DNA of 64,000 nucleotides from Sulfoacidibacillus ferrooxidans (GCF_022606465.1 NZ_JALBUF010000005.1:124001-188000); one strand, 5' to 3'; numbered from the stretch's first letter, positions 9,438 to 19,302 are shown. Made by a program: numbers and translations. Notes: generated by a model not told the origin, from the sequence alone.

Positions 9438-9907
9438 TTCACAATGTAGGCATGGCTGATGCGAAAGTAGCGAAAGGGGACGATACGCTACGAACGCTGG
9501 GGCTTGGATCCTGTGTTGGATTAGTCTTATTTGATCCATCTTCACAGGTTGCCGGATTAGCGCACATTATGTTGCCTACTTCACATGGAACCACAGAGGA
9601 TCGGTTTAAGTATGCAGATACTGCCGTAGAGACATTGTTGGGTCAACTCATAGAACAAGGCGCCAACCGCAACCACGTGCGTGCTAAGTTAGCGGGTGGG
9701 GCGCAAATGTTTGCTTTTTCTACGGGTATGGATCTCGTTCGAATTGGACCTCGCAATGTGGAAGCGATTATTGCACAACTTGTCTTGTTGCATATACCAA
9801 TAGTAGGCTCTGATGTAGGGGGACATGTAGGGAGAACGATTCAGGTGCAATGTGATTCAGGACAAATTTGGATTAAAACGGTGCTACAGGGAGATCGTTT
9901 TATCTGA
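9434..9907 (+). CDS. cheD: Chemoreceptor glutamine deamidase CheD
   Basis: Deamidates glutamines on chemoreceptors and is regulated by CheC. Catalytic C27 in LGSCVGL and H44 in LAHIMLP are present, with the conserved KLAGGAQMF block. The 157 residues are slightly shorter than B. subtilis CheD. The ATG overlaps the cheC stop (ATGA). In B. subtilis sigD comes next; here a DUF342 gene starts 17 bp downstream. Confidence 0.95.
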   Translation: MIHNVGMADAKVAKGDDTLRTLGLGSCVGLVLFDPSSQVAGLAHIMLPTSHGTTEDRFKYADTAVETLLGQLIEQGANRNHVRAKLAGGAQMFAFSTGMDLVRIGPRNVEAIIAQLVLLHIPIVGSDVGGHVGRTIQVQCDSGQIWIKTVLQGDRFI

Positions 9908-9924
9908 ATGTAGGGGGGACGTCT

Positions 9925-11352
9925 ATGGCAGAAGAAACGTTTATTTTAGAAGATTATGTTCGGTTTACTGTTAAAGACAATGGACTCCTTGCGGTTGCAA
10001 CTTTCAAGGCACCGCCAATCACATTGGATCGGATATTTACTCTTATAGAATTGAAAGACTTACTTGACAAGCAACAATATAGCTACGGCGTACTGGATGA
10101 TATTGAACTTAGCTTGCTGCTTGAAAGTTGGCTAGGACCTATGGCTGACGTAGTAGTTGCACAGGGAGAACCACCGGGTACACCAACTGACGAGCAACTC
10201 CATTTTTGTTTTGATATCGATCCTGTTCCGATACCGCAATTACTTGACAATGATCATGTGGATTATAGGGAACTCGGTATGTTACAAAACGCCTTAGTAG
10301 GACAAGAACTCGTCTATCGGATAGAAGGACAGTATGGCCTCCCGGGCGTTGATGTTTATGGCAATGAAGTACAAAGTAAGGCTCCTCAAGTAAAGGTTCT
10401 TCCAAGTGGATCGGGGACGTGCATATCGTCAGATGGGATGATTCTTTTAAGTGAGATCGATGGTCAGATTGTCTATGGGCGGAATCAACGAGTCTCAGTG
10501 CTCCCTGTGTTTCATGTTCAAGAGGACGTGGATTTTTCTGTTGGTAATATTGACTTTCTTGGAAGTGTTGTCGTTCATGGCAGTGTTCGCGAAGGGTTTA
10601 CGATCAAGGCGACGGGAAATATTGAAGTATTTGGGATTGTGGAGCGTGCTCATCTTTTCGCTGATGGTGACATTATTATACGTGGTGGTGTTCAAGGTTC
10701 CACAAAATCGAAAATCTATGCAAAGGGATCACTGCGAGCGCTTTATTTGCAAAATGCAATCATTGAATCAGAAGGTGATTTGATTGTAGCAGATAGCGTG
10801 ATGCACAGCATCGTTCGTGCAAGATCTGCTCGTATTACAGGTAAACGGGGGCTTCTTGTAGGCGGACTGACGCGCGTCGATGATTCTGTATTGGCTCGAG
10901 TCGTAGGGTCGCATTTAGGTACAGCAACACGTATTGAATTTATGACGGGTATTGAGGAAGAGGAACAACTCGCGATGATTATGGATCAGATTGTCAGTCA
11001 CGAGGAGACCCTTCAAAAAACAGTAGAAGCAACACGGAAATTAGAGGAGCTGAAAGAACGACTAGGCAGACTGTCTTCTGAACAACTAACTATCTGTAGA
11101 CGTTTAGCGATCACAGAGACGACAACACAGGAAAAGATCGTTACATTGCAAAACCAACGAGATGATCTTAAAGAGGTCATAGATCAAAAAAAACCTACAA
11201 CGATAGAAGTTACAACGATGATGTATCCTGGAGTACATCTTATTCGCGAACACTTGGAATGGCATTGTGATGACTTTATTACGGGGTGTTTTTTTACTTG
11301 TAGCACAGACGGCTGGCATCGAACGAAGGGGCGCACGGAGCGCAAAACATAG
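9925..11352 (+). CDS. DUF342 / FapA-family protein
   Basis: Resembles the FapA (DUF342) family: a mixed N-terminal domain (about 1-165), a repetitive beta-helix-like middle with many G, I and V residues (about 180-340, for example VVVHGSVREGFTIKATGNIE), and a charged coiled coil near 345-425. FapA in Vibrio affects flagellation, but the function in Bacilli is not settled. The last ~35 residues fit the family less well. A strong GGGGGG site precedes the ATG. It sits in the slot where sigD lies in B. subtilis, so a motility link is inference from location. Confidence 0.78.
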   Translation: MAEETFILEDYVRFTVKDNGLLAVATFKAPPITLDRIFTLIELKDLLDKQQYSYGVLDDIELSLLLESWLGPMADVVVAQGEPPGTPTDEQLHFCFDIDPVPIPQLLDNDHVDYRELGMLQNALVGQELVYRIEGQYGLPGVDVYGNEVQSKAPQVKVLPSGSGTCISSDGMILLSEIDGQIVYGRNQRVSVLPVFHVQEDVDFSVGNIDFLGSVVVHGSVREGFTIKATGNIEVFGIVERAHLFADGDIIIRGGVQGSTKSKIYAKGSLRALYLQNAIIESEGDLIVADSVMHSIVRARSARITGKRGLLVGGLTRVDDSVLARVVGSHLGTATRIEFMTGIEEEEQLAMIMDQIVSHEETLQKTVEATRKLEELKERLGRLSSEQLTICRRLAITETTTQEKIVTLQNQRDDLKEVIDQKKPTTIEVTTMMYPGVHLIREHLEWHCDDFITGCFFTCSTDGWHRTKGRTERKT

Positions 11353-11363
11353 AGGAGGAACGG

Positions 11364-11843
11364 GTGATTATGGTTGCAGTTGTGTTCATTTTACTTGCCG
11401 TAGGGGTCTTTTTATATGTGTGGCTGGCGCAACGTAAGGAAGGTGTCAGTGATCCTCTGGCTGTGGTCACAGCCGTGGAGACGTTTGCAACACAAATGGA
11501 GACGGAGAATGACCGATTAGTTGAAATGATTGCAGGTCTTCGTCAAAAAATGGATAGTTATGAAGTTCAAAAGGAACGAGAATTGTACGCTCTGAAAAAT
11601 GAAATTCATGATTTACAAGAACAGGTTACTATGTTACATGAACAAAGGCCATCACTTGAAAGTAGTAAGGAACCTACTGAACAGGACCTGCTGCCTGAAT
11701 TTCTATCGCCAAAATATAAAGATGTAGCGCAGCGTATCGCCCGTGGGGATGATGCACAAACGATCATGATGGAACTAAATGTGGGATTTGGGGAAGTCGA
11801 TCTAGTTCAAGGATTGCTTAGAAATGGACGGGTGTTGTCATGA
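11364..11843 (+). CDS. SwrB/YlxL-like membrane protein
   Basis: Small protein with an N-terminal membrane helix (about residues 2-20), a coiled-coil middle (about 35-95) and a C-terminal helix-turn-helix-like segment (SPKYKDVAQRIARGDDAQTI and LNVGFGEVDLVQGLL). This architecture matches YlxL/SwrB, which activates flagellar assembly in B. subtilis and lies between sigD and rpsB there. The start is GTG 11364 behind AGAGGAGG. Call rests on architecture and synteny; identity is likely low. Confidence 0.68.
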   Translation: MIMVAVVFILLAVGVFLYVWLAQRKEGVSDPLAVVTAVETFATQMETENDRLVEMIAGLRQKMDSYEVQKERELYALKNEIHDLQEQVTMLHEQRPSLESSKEPTEQDLLPEFLSPKYKDVAQRIARGDDAQTIMMELNVGFGEVDLVQGLLRNGRVLS

Positions 11844-12319
11844 GTAGTCGGCTTATTTTTGCTAATGGAATAGGGGTGGGATTACTAGTAGCTGCATTCA
11901 TATGGATCGTAATGCCACATATGAACCAAGAGCATGTTGTCGCTTCTGTTGGATCAGATACGCAGATACACGCCTTGCAAGTGCAATTAGATCAAGAAAC
12001 TCATCAATTGGTGAAAGTCAACGCTCAGTTAGAAACAGCTAAAAAACAGGTGATCACATTGCGTAAACAGCGGATGGTAGCTAAGGTTAGTGCAAGGAAT
12101 ACACAAGTTGGATCGGTTGGACAAACGGTGCAAGTCGATATTTCTTCAGGCATGACGATTGATCAGATTGCTGCACTTCTAGTACAACAAGGAGTTATTA
12201 CAAACGCAGCACCTTTTATTCAACTGGCTTCTAATGAACCATTTATTCACGCAGGTAACTATATTTTGAATCAAAATGAAAATATCTCGCAAGTCATTGT
12301 AACGCTCACTACGTCGTAA
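11840..12319 (+). CDS. Membrane-anchored MltG/YceG-like small protein
   Basis: One N-terminal transmembrane helix (about residues 7-25), a short coiled coil (45-80) and a C-terminal segment ISSGMTIDQIAALLVQQGVI then FIHAGNYILNQNENISQVIV. That segment resembles the LysM-like N-terminal domain of endolytic transglycosylase MltG (YceG). The catalytic domain is absent, so it is not an enzyme as seen. It overlaps the preceding gene by four bases, so it is the last gene of the fla/che operon. Function unknown. Confidence 0.6.
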   Translation: MSSRLIFANGIGVGLLVAAFIWIVMPHMNQEHVVASVGSDTQIHALQVQLDQETHQLVKVNAQLETAKKQVITLRKQRMVAKVSARNTQVGSVGQTVQVDISSGMTIDQIAALLVQQGVITNAAPFIQLASNEPFIHAGNYILNQNENISQVIVTLTTS

Positions 12320-12346
12320 TCACATCATCTGGTTCAAAGCCTCGAC

Positions 12347-12376
12347 TTGCTCCGAGAGTGGTTTTAATGTTATACT
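12347..12376 (+). promoter_or_regulatory. Sigma-A promoter of rpsB-tsf
   Basis: TTGCTC (12347-12352), an 18-bp spacer and TATACT (12371-12376) with an extended -10 TG one base before it. It gives a leader of about 100 nt before rpsB. It separates the ribosomal operon from the motility operon. Confidence 0.68.
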
Positions 12377-12480
12377 TTTGCAGGTGAAAATTCACACGTC
12401 TATGGAGACTAGTTGAGTCTGCGATGCAGGGGACTAGGATGATGAAGTAGGCGGAGGGATAACTTGAGGGGAGAATGAAC

Positions 12481-13182
12481 ATGGCTGTCATTTCGATGAA
12501 GCAATTATTAGAAGCGGGTGTGCATTTTGGGCACCAAACGCGCCGTTGGAATCCTAAGATGGATCGCTATATCTTTACAGAGCGCAATGGCATATACATT
12601 ATTGACTTACAAAAAACCGTAAAAAAAGTAGAAGAAGCATATAATTTTGTGCGCAGTGTTGGAGCAGAGGGTAAGGATATCCTTTTTGTAGGCACGAAAA
12701 AACAAGCGCAAGAGTCTGTACATGATGAAGCATTGCGTTGTGGTGGATATTATGTCAACCAACGTTGGCTTGGAGGCACGTTAACTAACTTTAGCACCAT
12801 CCAAAAGCGAATTGAACGTCTTCGTACGCTAGAAACGATGGAAATGGACGGAACGTTCGAAGTGTTACCTAAAAAAGAAGTTATTTTATTGCGTAAAGAG
12901 AAAGATCGTTTAGAGAAATTCTTGGGTGGCATTAAAGATATGAAGAAAATGCCGGGTGCTTTATTTATTATCGACCCACGCAAAGAAAGAATCGCTGTTG
13001 CGGAAGCTCGTAAATTGGGGATTCCGATCGTTGGCATTGTGGATACAAACTGTGATCCAGATGAAATTGATTATGTGATTCCAGGTAATGACGATGCAAT
13101 CCGCGCTGTAAAATTGCTCTGTGGAAAAATGGCAGATGCAATTATGGAAGGTAAACAAGGTGATGAAGAGACAGCATCTTAA
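12481..13182 (+). CDS. rpsB: Ribosomal protein S2
   Basis: Small-subunit ribosomal protein S2. The N-terminus [20 protein letters not shown] and the following [12 protein letters not shown] block are nearly identical to Bacillus S2. ATG 12481 is preferred over ATG 12475 because the GAGGGGAG ribosome site is 8 bases away rather than 2, giving 233 residues. tsf follows, the universal order. Confidence 0.97.
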   Translation: MAVISMKQLLEAGVHFGHQTRRWNPKMDRYIFTERNGIYIIDLQKTVKKVEEAYNFVRSVGAEGKDILFVGTKKQAQESVHDEALRCGGYYVNQRWLGGTLTNFSTIQKRIERLRTLETMEMDGTFEVLPKKEVILLRKEKDRLEKFLGGIKDMKKMPGALFIIDPRKERIAVAEARKLGIPIVGIVDTNCDPDEIDYVIPGNDDAIRAVKLLCGKMADAIMEGKQGDEETAS

Positions 13183-13194
13183 TTGAGATGCTGT
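13171..13194 (+). other. Stem-loop over the rpsB stop codon
   Basis: ACAGCATCT (13171-13179) and AGATGCTGT (13186-13194) form a perfect 9-bp stem with a 6-base loop that contains the rpsB stop codon. No T run follows. It could adjust the rpsB/tsf ratio by processing, pausing or partial termination. Confidence 0.6.
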
Positions 13195-13239
13195 ATGATT
13201 GAATGAATTGTAATCAATGCGAGTGAGCAAGGGGTGTAC

Positions 13240-13893
13240 ATGGTGGCGGTAACGGCTGAACAAGTAAAAGAGTTGCGGCAAAAGACGGGTGCAGGGATGC
13301 TTGATTGTAAAAAAGCGCTATCGGAAGCGAACGGCGATCTTGAAAAAGCGATTGAGTTTCTTCGCGAGCAAGGATTGGCTTCTGCTGCAAAGAAGGCAGG
13401 ACGCATTGCTTCTGAGGGTGTTGTTGAGTCGTACATTCATGCAGGCGGACGCATTGGTGTGCTTGTAGAGGTGAACTGTGAGACTGATTTTGTTGCAAAA
13501 ACAGATCAATTTCGCGGTCTCTGCCGAGATATTGCTATGCATATTGCGGCATCGCGGCCTGAGTACTTGAGGCGTGAAGATATCTCGCAAGAGGTTGTCG
13601 AACGTGAAACGGAAATTTTCCGTCAGCAAACATTGAACGAAGGTAAGCCTGAGCATATCGTCGATAAGATTGTAGCTGGGAAAGTGGATAAGTTTTTGCG
13701 TGAACAATGCTTGCTTGATCAAGCTTTTGTAAAAGATCCATCGATAACGGTGGCGAATCTGGTGGCGACGCAGATTGGGAAGATTGGGGAGAACATCTCC
13801 ATCCGACGTTTTACTCGTTACGAGATGGGTGAAGGCATCGAACGGAAAGAAGACGATTTTGTAGCAGAAGTGATGGCACAGGTGAAAAAGTAA
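13240..13893 (+). CDS. tsf: Translation elongation factor Ts
   Basis: Guanine-nucleotide exchange factor for EF-Tu. N-terminal UBA-like domain with [17 protein letters not shown], then the signature [18 protein letters not shown] 13240 is chosen for spacing from AAGGGG; an upstream in-frame GTG at 13234 is too close. The 217 residues correspond to the short Firmicute form (about 290 in B. subtilis), consistent with one reduced core subdomain. Confidence 0.95.
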   Translation: MVAVTAEQVKELRQKTGAGMLDCKKALSEANGDLEKAIEFLREQGLASAAKKAGRIASEGVVESYIHAGGRIGVLVEVNCETDFVAKTDQFRGLCRDIAMHIAASRPEYLRREDISQEVVERETEIFRQQTLNEGKPEHIVDKIVAGKVDKFLREQCLLDQAFVKDPSITVANLVATQIGKIGENISIRRFTRYEMGEGIERKEDDFVAEVMAQVKK

Positions 13894-13973
13894 TGTGTGG
13901 GGGGCACGAAAGTGTTCCCTTTTCGTATAAACGATCATATGTTTGTAAATGGGTTTGGGTTAGGGAGGTCTGT

Positions 13974-14702
13974 ATGAGTAGAACGAAGTATCAACGGGTC
14001 GTTCTGAAACTGAGCGGCGAAGCGCTAGCTGGCGAGGGTGGATTTGGTATATCATCCGACGTATTGCGTACAGTAGCTGAACAAATTCGCGACATTATCG
14101 AGCTTGGTGTACAAGTTTCTGTTGTTGTAGGCGGAGGCAATATATGGCGTGGTGCATCAGCTAGCGGCGAAGGTATGGAGCGTGCACATGCAGATTATAT
14201 GGGGATGATCGCAACTGTTTTGAATGCCCTTGCTTTGCAAGATGCGTTAGAACGTATTTCGGTCGTAACTCGTGTTCAGACATCTATTGAAATGCGGCAA
14301 GTTGCAGAACCGTATATTCGTCGTAGAGCTATGCGTCATTTGGAAAAAGGTCGCGTCGTTATTTTTGCTGGAGGAACGGGGAACCCGTTTTTTACAACAG
14401 ATACGGCTGCAGCACTGCGTGCCGCTGAAATTGAAGCGGATGTCATACTTATGGCCAAAAATGGCGTTGATGGTGTATATAATGCTGATCCTCAAAAAGT
14501 ACCTACTGCAACTAAATATGATTCCTTAAATTTTATGACTGTATTGAGCCAGGGCTTGGGTGTCATGGATGCTACAGCGACGTCATTATGCATGGATAAT
14601 GATATTCCGATTTTAGTGTTTTCCATCACTGAATCTGGGAACATTCGTCGTGCAGTTCTAGGTGAGCAGATCGGCACGATCGTACGGAGGGATATTGAGT
14701 GA
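13974..14702 (+). CDS. pyrH: UMP kinase
   Basis: Phosphorylates UMP to UDP in pyrimidine nucleotide synthesis. Amino-acid kinase fold with [12 protein letters not shown] at the N-terminus, the glycine loop [30 protein letters not shown] and [12 protein letters not shown]. The start is ATG 13974 after GGGAGG (242 aa); the longer frame back to 13893 has no support. The stop overlaps the frr GTG start by four bases. Confidence 0.97.
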   Translation: MSRTKYQRVVLKLSGEALAGEGGFGISSDVLRTVAEQIRDIIELGVQVSVVVGGGNIWRGASASGEGMERAHADYMGMIATVLNALALQDALERISVVTRVQTSIEMRQVAEPYIRRRAMRHLEKGRVVIFAGGTGNPFFTTDTAAALRAAEIEADVILMAKNGVDGVYNADPQKVPTATKYDSLNFMTVLSQGLGVMDATATSLCMDNDIPILVFSITESGNIRRAVLGEQIGTIVRRDIE

Positions 14703-15256
14703 GTGAAGATTACGTAAAAAACGCAAGAGAGCGGATGGATAAATGTATCTCCGCATTGCGCCGTGATTTTTCCACAGTTCGAGCTGGAAGGGCTACACCA
14801 TCTTTGCTAGATAAAGTGGTTGTAGAATATTATGGATCACCGATGCCAATTAACCAAATGGCCAATATCACCATTCCTGAATCTCGCACCATTGTCATTC
14901 AACCGTGGGATAAAAACACGATTAGTGACATTGAAAGGGCTATTCAAAAATCTGATTTGGGTTTAACTCCATCGAATGATGGCATCGTTATTCGGCTAAC
15001 GATTCCACAGTTGACGGCAGAGCGCCGTATTGATTTAACAAAAGTAATTAAAAAGATGGCAGAAGAGTCGCGCGTAGCTGTGCGCAATGTTCGTCGCGAT
15101 AGCAATGACGAGATCAAGAAGGCTGAAAAGCAAGCGATCTTATCTGAAGATGAAAGTCATCGTTTACAAGAGCAGATTCAAGAAGAAACAGATAAGTCTG
15201 TAGCAGAAGTAGAGCGTTTATTACAGATAAAAGAGAAAGAATTACTCGAAGTGTAA
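14699..15256 (+). CDS. frr: Ribosome recycling factor
   Basis: Splits post-termination ribosomes with EF-G. The 185 residues are the exact family length, with [30 protein letters not shown] and the C-terminal three-helix bundle. The GTG start overlaps the pyrH stop and has ACGGAGGG upstream, so expression is coupled with pyrH. Confidence 0.97.
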   Translation: MSEDYVKNARERMDKCISALRRDFSTVRAGRATPSLLDKVVVEYYGSPMPINQMANITIPESRTIVIQPWDKNTISDIERAIQKSDLGLTPSNDGIVIRLTIPQLTAERRIDLTKVIKKMAEESRVAVRNVRRDSNDEIKKAEKQAILSEDESHRLQEQIQEETDKSVAEVERLLQIKEKELLEV

Positions 15257-15287
15257 ATCATTGCTGGGGTTTCTGGGGGAAAACGGC

Positions 15288-16064
15288 ATGTTTCCAGAAT
15301 GGAAAGGCGTATTCCGCAGGCGAACGGCACAGCGGGTGGAAAATGATCGGCCGTGTCGCGCGGAAGAAATTCCTATTCATGTCGCTGTGATTATGGATGG
15401 TAATGGACGTTGGGCTCGAAGGCACGCACTTCCACGCGCGGCAGGGCATCACGCTGGGATGCTAGCCATGCGTGATGCCATTCGTGCTGCAGACGACTGG
15501 GGAATTCAAGTACTCACTCTATATTCTTTTTCAACGGAAAATTGGAAGAGACCTCGGCAAGAAATTGATTACTTATGGCGTCTCGTCGATGAGTTTTTTC
15601 AACTGGATATTGATGAATTAGTGGAACGTAATGTTCGAATTAAGATCATCGGCGATCCTTCGCAATTGCCTCAAGTTACACAAAATACAATTGCGCGTGC
15701 ATTACATCGAACGAAAGACAATACGGGTTTGACTGTTCAATTTGCTTTGAATTATGGTAGCCGATGGGAAATAGTGAAGGCAGTACAAGAGATCGCATAT
15801 CAAATTGAAAAGCGAGAGATCGCAGTAACTGATATCGATGAAAAAATGCTGTCCGATTATCTTTCAACGTCGGGTCTTCCTGATCCTGATTTGCTGATTA
15901 GAACGGCTGGCGATCAGAGAATTAGTAATTTCTTGTTATGGCAGATTGCCTATGCAGAATTTGTATTTGTCAATGAGATGTGGCCTGACTTTACGCGTAA
16001 ACACTTTTATTCGGCGATCCAAGCGTATGTTGCACGGGAACGTCGTTTTGGCGGATTGAAATGA
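15288..16064 (+). CDS. uppS: Undecaprenyl diphosphate synthase
   Basis: Cis-prenyltransferase that makes the C55 lipid carrier for peptidoglycan and teichoic acids. Catalytic D37 lies in HVAVIMDGNGRWA; TLYSFSTENWKRP and the C-terminal RTAGDQRISNFLLWQ block are present. The normal motif has RTSGE; here RTAGD, a conservative change. ATG 15288 is chosen after TGGGGGA (258 aa). cdsA follows by 9 bp, the usual order. Confidence 0.95.
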   Translation: MFPEWKGVFRRRTAQRVENDRPCRAEEIPIHVAVIMDGNGRWARRHALPRAAGHHAGMLAMRDAIRAADDWGIQVLTLYSFSTENWKRPRQEIDYLWRLVDEFFQLDIDELVERNVRIKIIGDPSQLPQVTQNTIARALHRTKDNTGLTVQFALNYGSRWEIVKAVQEIAYQIEKREIAVTDIDEKMLSDYLSTSGLPDPDLLIRTAGDQRISNFLLWQIAYAEFVFVNEMWPDFTRKHFYSAIQAYVARERRFGGLK

Positions 16065-16073
16065 GGTGACGGC

Positions 16074-16859
16074 ATGCTACGCCAACGTGTGGTAACGGCA
16101 GTTTTGGGCGCCGTATTGGTGATATCTGCTACATTTCTTGGCGGAGTATGGCTTGCCATATTGTTTGCGGCGATTGCTGCGGTGAGTACGCTCGAGATCG
16201 GCGCAATGATGAAAGTTCGTCCCGCAAGTGCGGAAAATGTAATTGCTGTTGCTTTTACGGTGCTCATGGTGATGTGGGGACCGTTTGAGCAATTTTGGTA
16301 CGTATTGTTCTATGCGCTCCTTCTAGTCACTATCTTGCGTAGAGAACAATTTTCTTTTGCAGGGGCAGGTATGTTATTTGCGGCTGCTCTTTATTCAAGT
16401 TATGCTTTTCGAATGATGTTGGACTTGCGTGCCTTAACTCATGGATTTGGATGGGTTTTACTTGTATTTGTGGCTATTTGGTCGACTGATACTGGCGCTT
16501 TTTTTATCGGCCGTGCTTTTGGTGGACGCAAATTGCTTCCTGAAGTAAGTCCTAAAAAAACTGTATCTGGTGCTATCGGGGGATTTTTCTTTGCTACTAT
16601 TGTTACTCCGATTGCAGGGTGGTTCTTATTAGAACACGATATACATAAAATTGCTTTGTTAGCCGTAGTGGGCGCAGCTACTTCCATTGCAGGTCAGTTG
16701 GGCGATCTTGTGGAGTCTGCTTTAAAGCGTCACTATGCAGTGAAGGATTCGGGTTGGCTATTACCTGGGCATGGGGGTATTCTCGATCGTTTTGATAGCT
16801 TGCTCTTAGCGGCTCCAATCGCGTATCATTTAATTATCTGGATTTTCCCACATGTTTAA
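16074..16859 (+). CDS. cdsA: Phosphatidate cytidylyltransferase
   Basis: Makes CDP-diacylglycerol, the branch-point of phospholipid synthesis. Integral membrane protein with about seven helices and the full CDP-DAG synthase signature near the C-terminus (SALKRHYAVKDSG followed by PGHGGILDRFD). The 261 residues are normal. GAGGTGA precedes the ATG. Confidence 0.95.
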   Translation: MLRQRVVTAVLGAVLVISATFLGGVWLAILFAAIAAVSTLEIGAMMKVRPASAENVIAVAFTVLMVMWGPFEQFWYVLFYALLLVTILRREQFSFAGAGMLFAAALYSSYAFRMMLDLRALTHGFGWVLLVFVAIWSTDTGAFFIGRAFGGRKLLPEVSPKKTVSGAIGGFFFATIVTPIAGWFLLEHDIHKIALLAVVGAATSIAGQLGDLVESALKRHYAVKDSGWLLPGHGGILDRFDSLLLAAPIAYHLIIWIFPHV

Positions 16860-16873
16860 AACGAGGTGAAGCG

Positions 16874-18040
16874 ATGACTAAGAACATGGTGATTCTCGGA
16901 TCTACAGGATCGATTGGACTTCAGGCGCTCGATGTTGTGAGAGCACACTCGGAAGAGTTGCGAGTCATTGCTCTATCTGCCTATCACCGAGTAGACCAAT
17001 TGATTCCGCTTATTCAAGAGTTTCAACCGCGTTACGTCGCTGTGCGATCGTTAGATCAAGCAAAACTTGTGCGCGCGCATTGTCCATCTGTCGAAGTTGG
17101 GTTTGGAGATGAAGCCCTATTAACTGCTTCTTCGCTATCTGAGGCAGATCTTTTGTTAAATGCACTAGTTGGGGCAGCAGGGATTCGTCCAACTTTGCAA
17201 GCGCTTGATGCATCGATTGATGTCGCTTTAGCGAATAAAGAAACATTGGTTGCGGCAGGCGATCTTGTACTTGCAAAGGCAAACGAAAATAAGGCACGCA
17301 TGATTCCTGTAGACTCCGAACACTCCGCTATTTTACAGTGCTTACAAGGATCAAGTACTGAAGAGATCGAAAAGTTGATTGTTACCGCTTCTGGTGGTCC
17401 ATTTCGTAGGACAAGTCTTCAAGAATTAAAAAATGTGACCATTAACGATGCTTTAGCTCATCCAACATGGACGATGGGTTCTAAAATAACGATTGATTCG
17501 GCTACACTGATGAATAAAGGGTTAGAAGTAATTGAAGCACATCTATTGTTTGGTATTCCATATGACCGTATTCAAGTCTTAGTCCACCCGCAAAGTATCG
17601 TGCATTCTATGGTGCAGTTTAACGATGGTGCTATTTTAGCCCAGATGGGGACGCCTGATATGCGTATTCCCATTCAGTATGCACTATTTGGTGCAAGTGG
17701 ACGACTTCATTCACCGTGGCAACGGTTAGATTTTTCACGTATCTCAGAGTTTACATTTGAAAGTCCCGATTTTGTTAAATTTCCAGCATTGCAATTAGCT
17801 TATGACTGTGGAATGGCTAAAAAAACATTCCCTGCAGTTATGAATGCGGCCAATGAAGTTGCAGTTCATGCATTTCTCGATGGGCAAATTGGATACCTCG
17901 ACATTGTAGATATCGTCAGACGGGTTGTTGAGGATCATCATGCGGAATCTACTTTTGGGATTGAAGAAGTATTTGCAGCTGATCAATTTGCACGTGATGA
18001 TGCACTTCAACTCATTACAAAAAGGGGGACAAAAGCGTGA
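16874..18040 (+). CDS. dxr: 1-deoxy-D-xylulose 5-phosphate reductoisomerase
   Basis: Second step of the MEP isoprenoid pathway, feeding UppS upstream. NADPH-binding GSTGSIGLQALD starts at residue 9; metal and substrate motifs PVDSEHSAI and ASGGPFR are present, along with TMGSKITIDSATLMNKGLE. The 388 residues match the family. Its stop overlaps the rseP GTG start by four bases. Confidence 0.97.
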   Translation: MTKNMVILGSTGSIGLQALDVVRAHSEELRVIALSAYHRVDQLIPLIQEFQPRYVAVRSLDQAKLVRAHCPSVEVGFGDEALLTASSLSEADLLLNALVGAAGIRPTLQALDASIDVALANKETLVAAGDLVLAKANENKARMIPVDSEHSAILQCLQGSSTEEIEKLIVTASGGPFRRTSLQELKNVTINDALAHPTWTMGSKITIDSATLMNKGLEVIEAHLLFGIPYDRIQVLVHPQSIVHSMVQFNDGAILAQMGTPDMRIPIQYALFGASGRLHSPWQRLDFSRISEFTFESPDFVKFPALQLAYDCGMAKKTFPAVMNAANEVAVHAFLDGQIGYLDIVDIVRRVVEDHHAESTFGIEEVFAADQFARDDALQLITKRGTKA

Positions 18041-19302
18041 TCGCAGGCGTCTTGGCGGGCGGGCTAAAGTCCGTTGTCGGAGTCGTCGTGGTGTTTCTTG
18101 TGCTAGTGACGATTCATGAATTTGGACATTTTATTGTGGCTAAGAAGGCAGGCGTGCTTGTTCCGAAGTTTGCGATCGGATTTGGCCCGCCTATTTTTCG
18201 CTTTGGGAAGGGCGAGACAGAATATTCTATTCGTCTTTTTCCGCTTGGTGGGTATGTGCAATTAGCGGGCGATATGCCACAAGACCAATTTTTTAAATTA
18301 GGTGAAACTCTGTCGGTGGTCGTCAATGATGAGGGCAAGGTTACGGAGCTTGGAGAGCCATCAGATCTACCTAATGGATTGGTTGGAAATCTCGTATTTG
18401 TAGATATGGCTAAGACATATAAAATTGCACTTGATTTACCGGATGGGTATCGAGAGTTTCCTATTGCAAGACGAGCATTTTTAGTGACCGGTAAAAAAGA
18501 CCGCATTGCACTTGCTCCACCTGACCGACAAATGTCGCAAAAATCGATCTTAGCTCGTATGTTAATTATCATTGCAGGCCCGCTTATGAACGTGCTATTA
18601 GCGATGGTGTTATTTGCTATTGTGTTAGGTTCTATTGGCATGGTGACATCACCCCCGAAAGTAGCAACTGTCCTACCGAACTCGCCAGCAGCTATGGCTG
18701 GTTTGCAAAAAGGCGACGTCATTGAACAGGTAAACGGTCAAGCTGTAACAAGTTGGACAGAACTTGTAGGTGATATCGAACAGCATCCTAAAGATCATCT
18801 GGGCATCACTGTTTTGCGAAATGGTAAATTACAGACATTAACGGTAACGCCACGCAGACGTAAAAGTGGTGTTGGTTTTATCGGAATATCTCCTGCTGTT
18901 ACACACGGTGCTGTACCTGCAGTTGTGGGTGGTGTGAAACAAACGGGATTATACACTCAAATGATTTATGACAGTTTTGGCACTCTCTTTACGCATCGCA
19001 ATGCTTTTGTGAAAGATTCTGCTGGTCCAGTTAAAATTGTTGCGATTATTGGACAGCAAGCTCAATTGGGTATATTGAACTTGATGAATTTGACAGCGTT
19101 GTTGAGCTTGAATCTTGCTATACTCAATCTATTGCCGATTCCACCGCTTGACGGTAGCCGATTGTTATTTCTTATTGTAGAATTTGTTCGTGGACGGCCT
19201 ATCGATCCGCGCAAGGAATATCTGGTGCATGCCATTGGGTTTGTACTTATTATTACACTCACAGTAGTGCGTACGTATTTAGATGTTACTCAGTTGTTTT
19301 AA
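18037..19302 (+). CDS. rseP: Site-2 intramembrane metalloprotease RseP/RasP
   Basis: Cleaves anti-sigma factors and leftover signal peptides inside the membrane. Zinc motif HEFGH (27-31) in the first helix, one PDZ domain (about 210-290, SPAAMAGLQKGDVIEQVNG) and the C-terminal NLLPIPPLDGSRLL motif. The GTG start overlaps dxr. In B. subtilis proS lies between rasP and polC; here polC comes 28 bp later, so proS has moved or is lost. Confidence 0.95.
   Translation: MIAGVLAGGLKSVVGVVVVFLVLVTIHEFGHFIVAKKAGVLVPKFAIGFGPPIFRFGKGETEYSIRLFPLGGYVQLAGDMPQDQFFKLGETLSVVVNDEGKVTELGEPSDLPNGLVGNLVFVDMAKTYKIALDLPDGYREFPIARRAFLVTGKKDRIALAPPDRQMSQKSILARMLIIIAGPLMNVLLAMVLFAIVLGSIGMVTSPPKVATVLPNSPAAMAGLQKGDVIEQVNGQAVTSWTELVGDIEQHPKDHLGITVLRNGKLQTLTVTPRRRKSGVGFIGISPAVTHGAVPAVVGGVKQTGLYTQMIYDSFGTLFTHRNAFVKDSAGPVKIVAIIGQQAQLGILNLMNLTALLSLNLAILNLLPIPPLDGSRLLFLIVEFVRGRPIDPRKEYLVHAIGFVLIITLTVVRTYLDVTQLF

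Noticed and set aside
13318-13938. 206-aa minus-strand open frame over tsf
   Set aside because: Complement of conserved EF-Ts coding sequence; no ribosome site or motif.
18114-18722. 202-aa minus-strand open frame inside rseP
   Set aside because: Antisense shadow of a conserved gene, low-complexity and without family resemblance.
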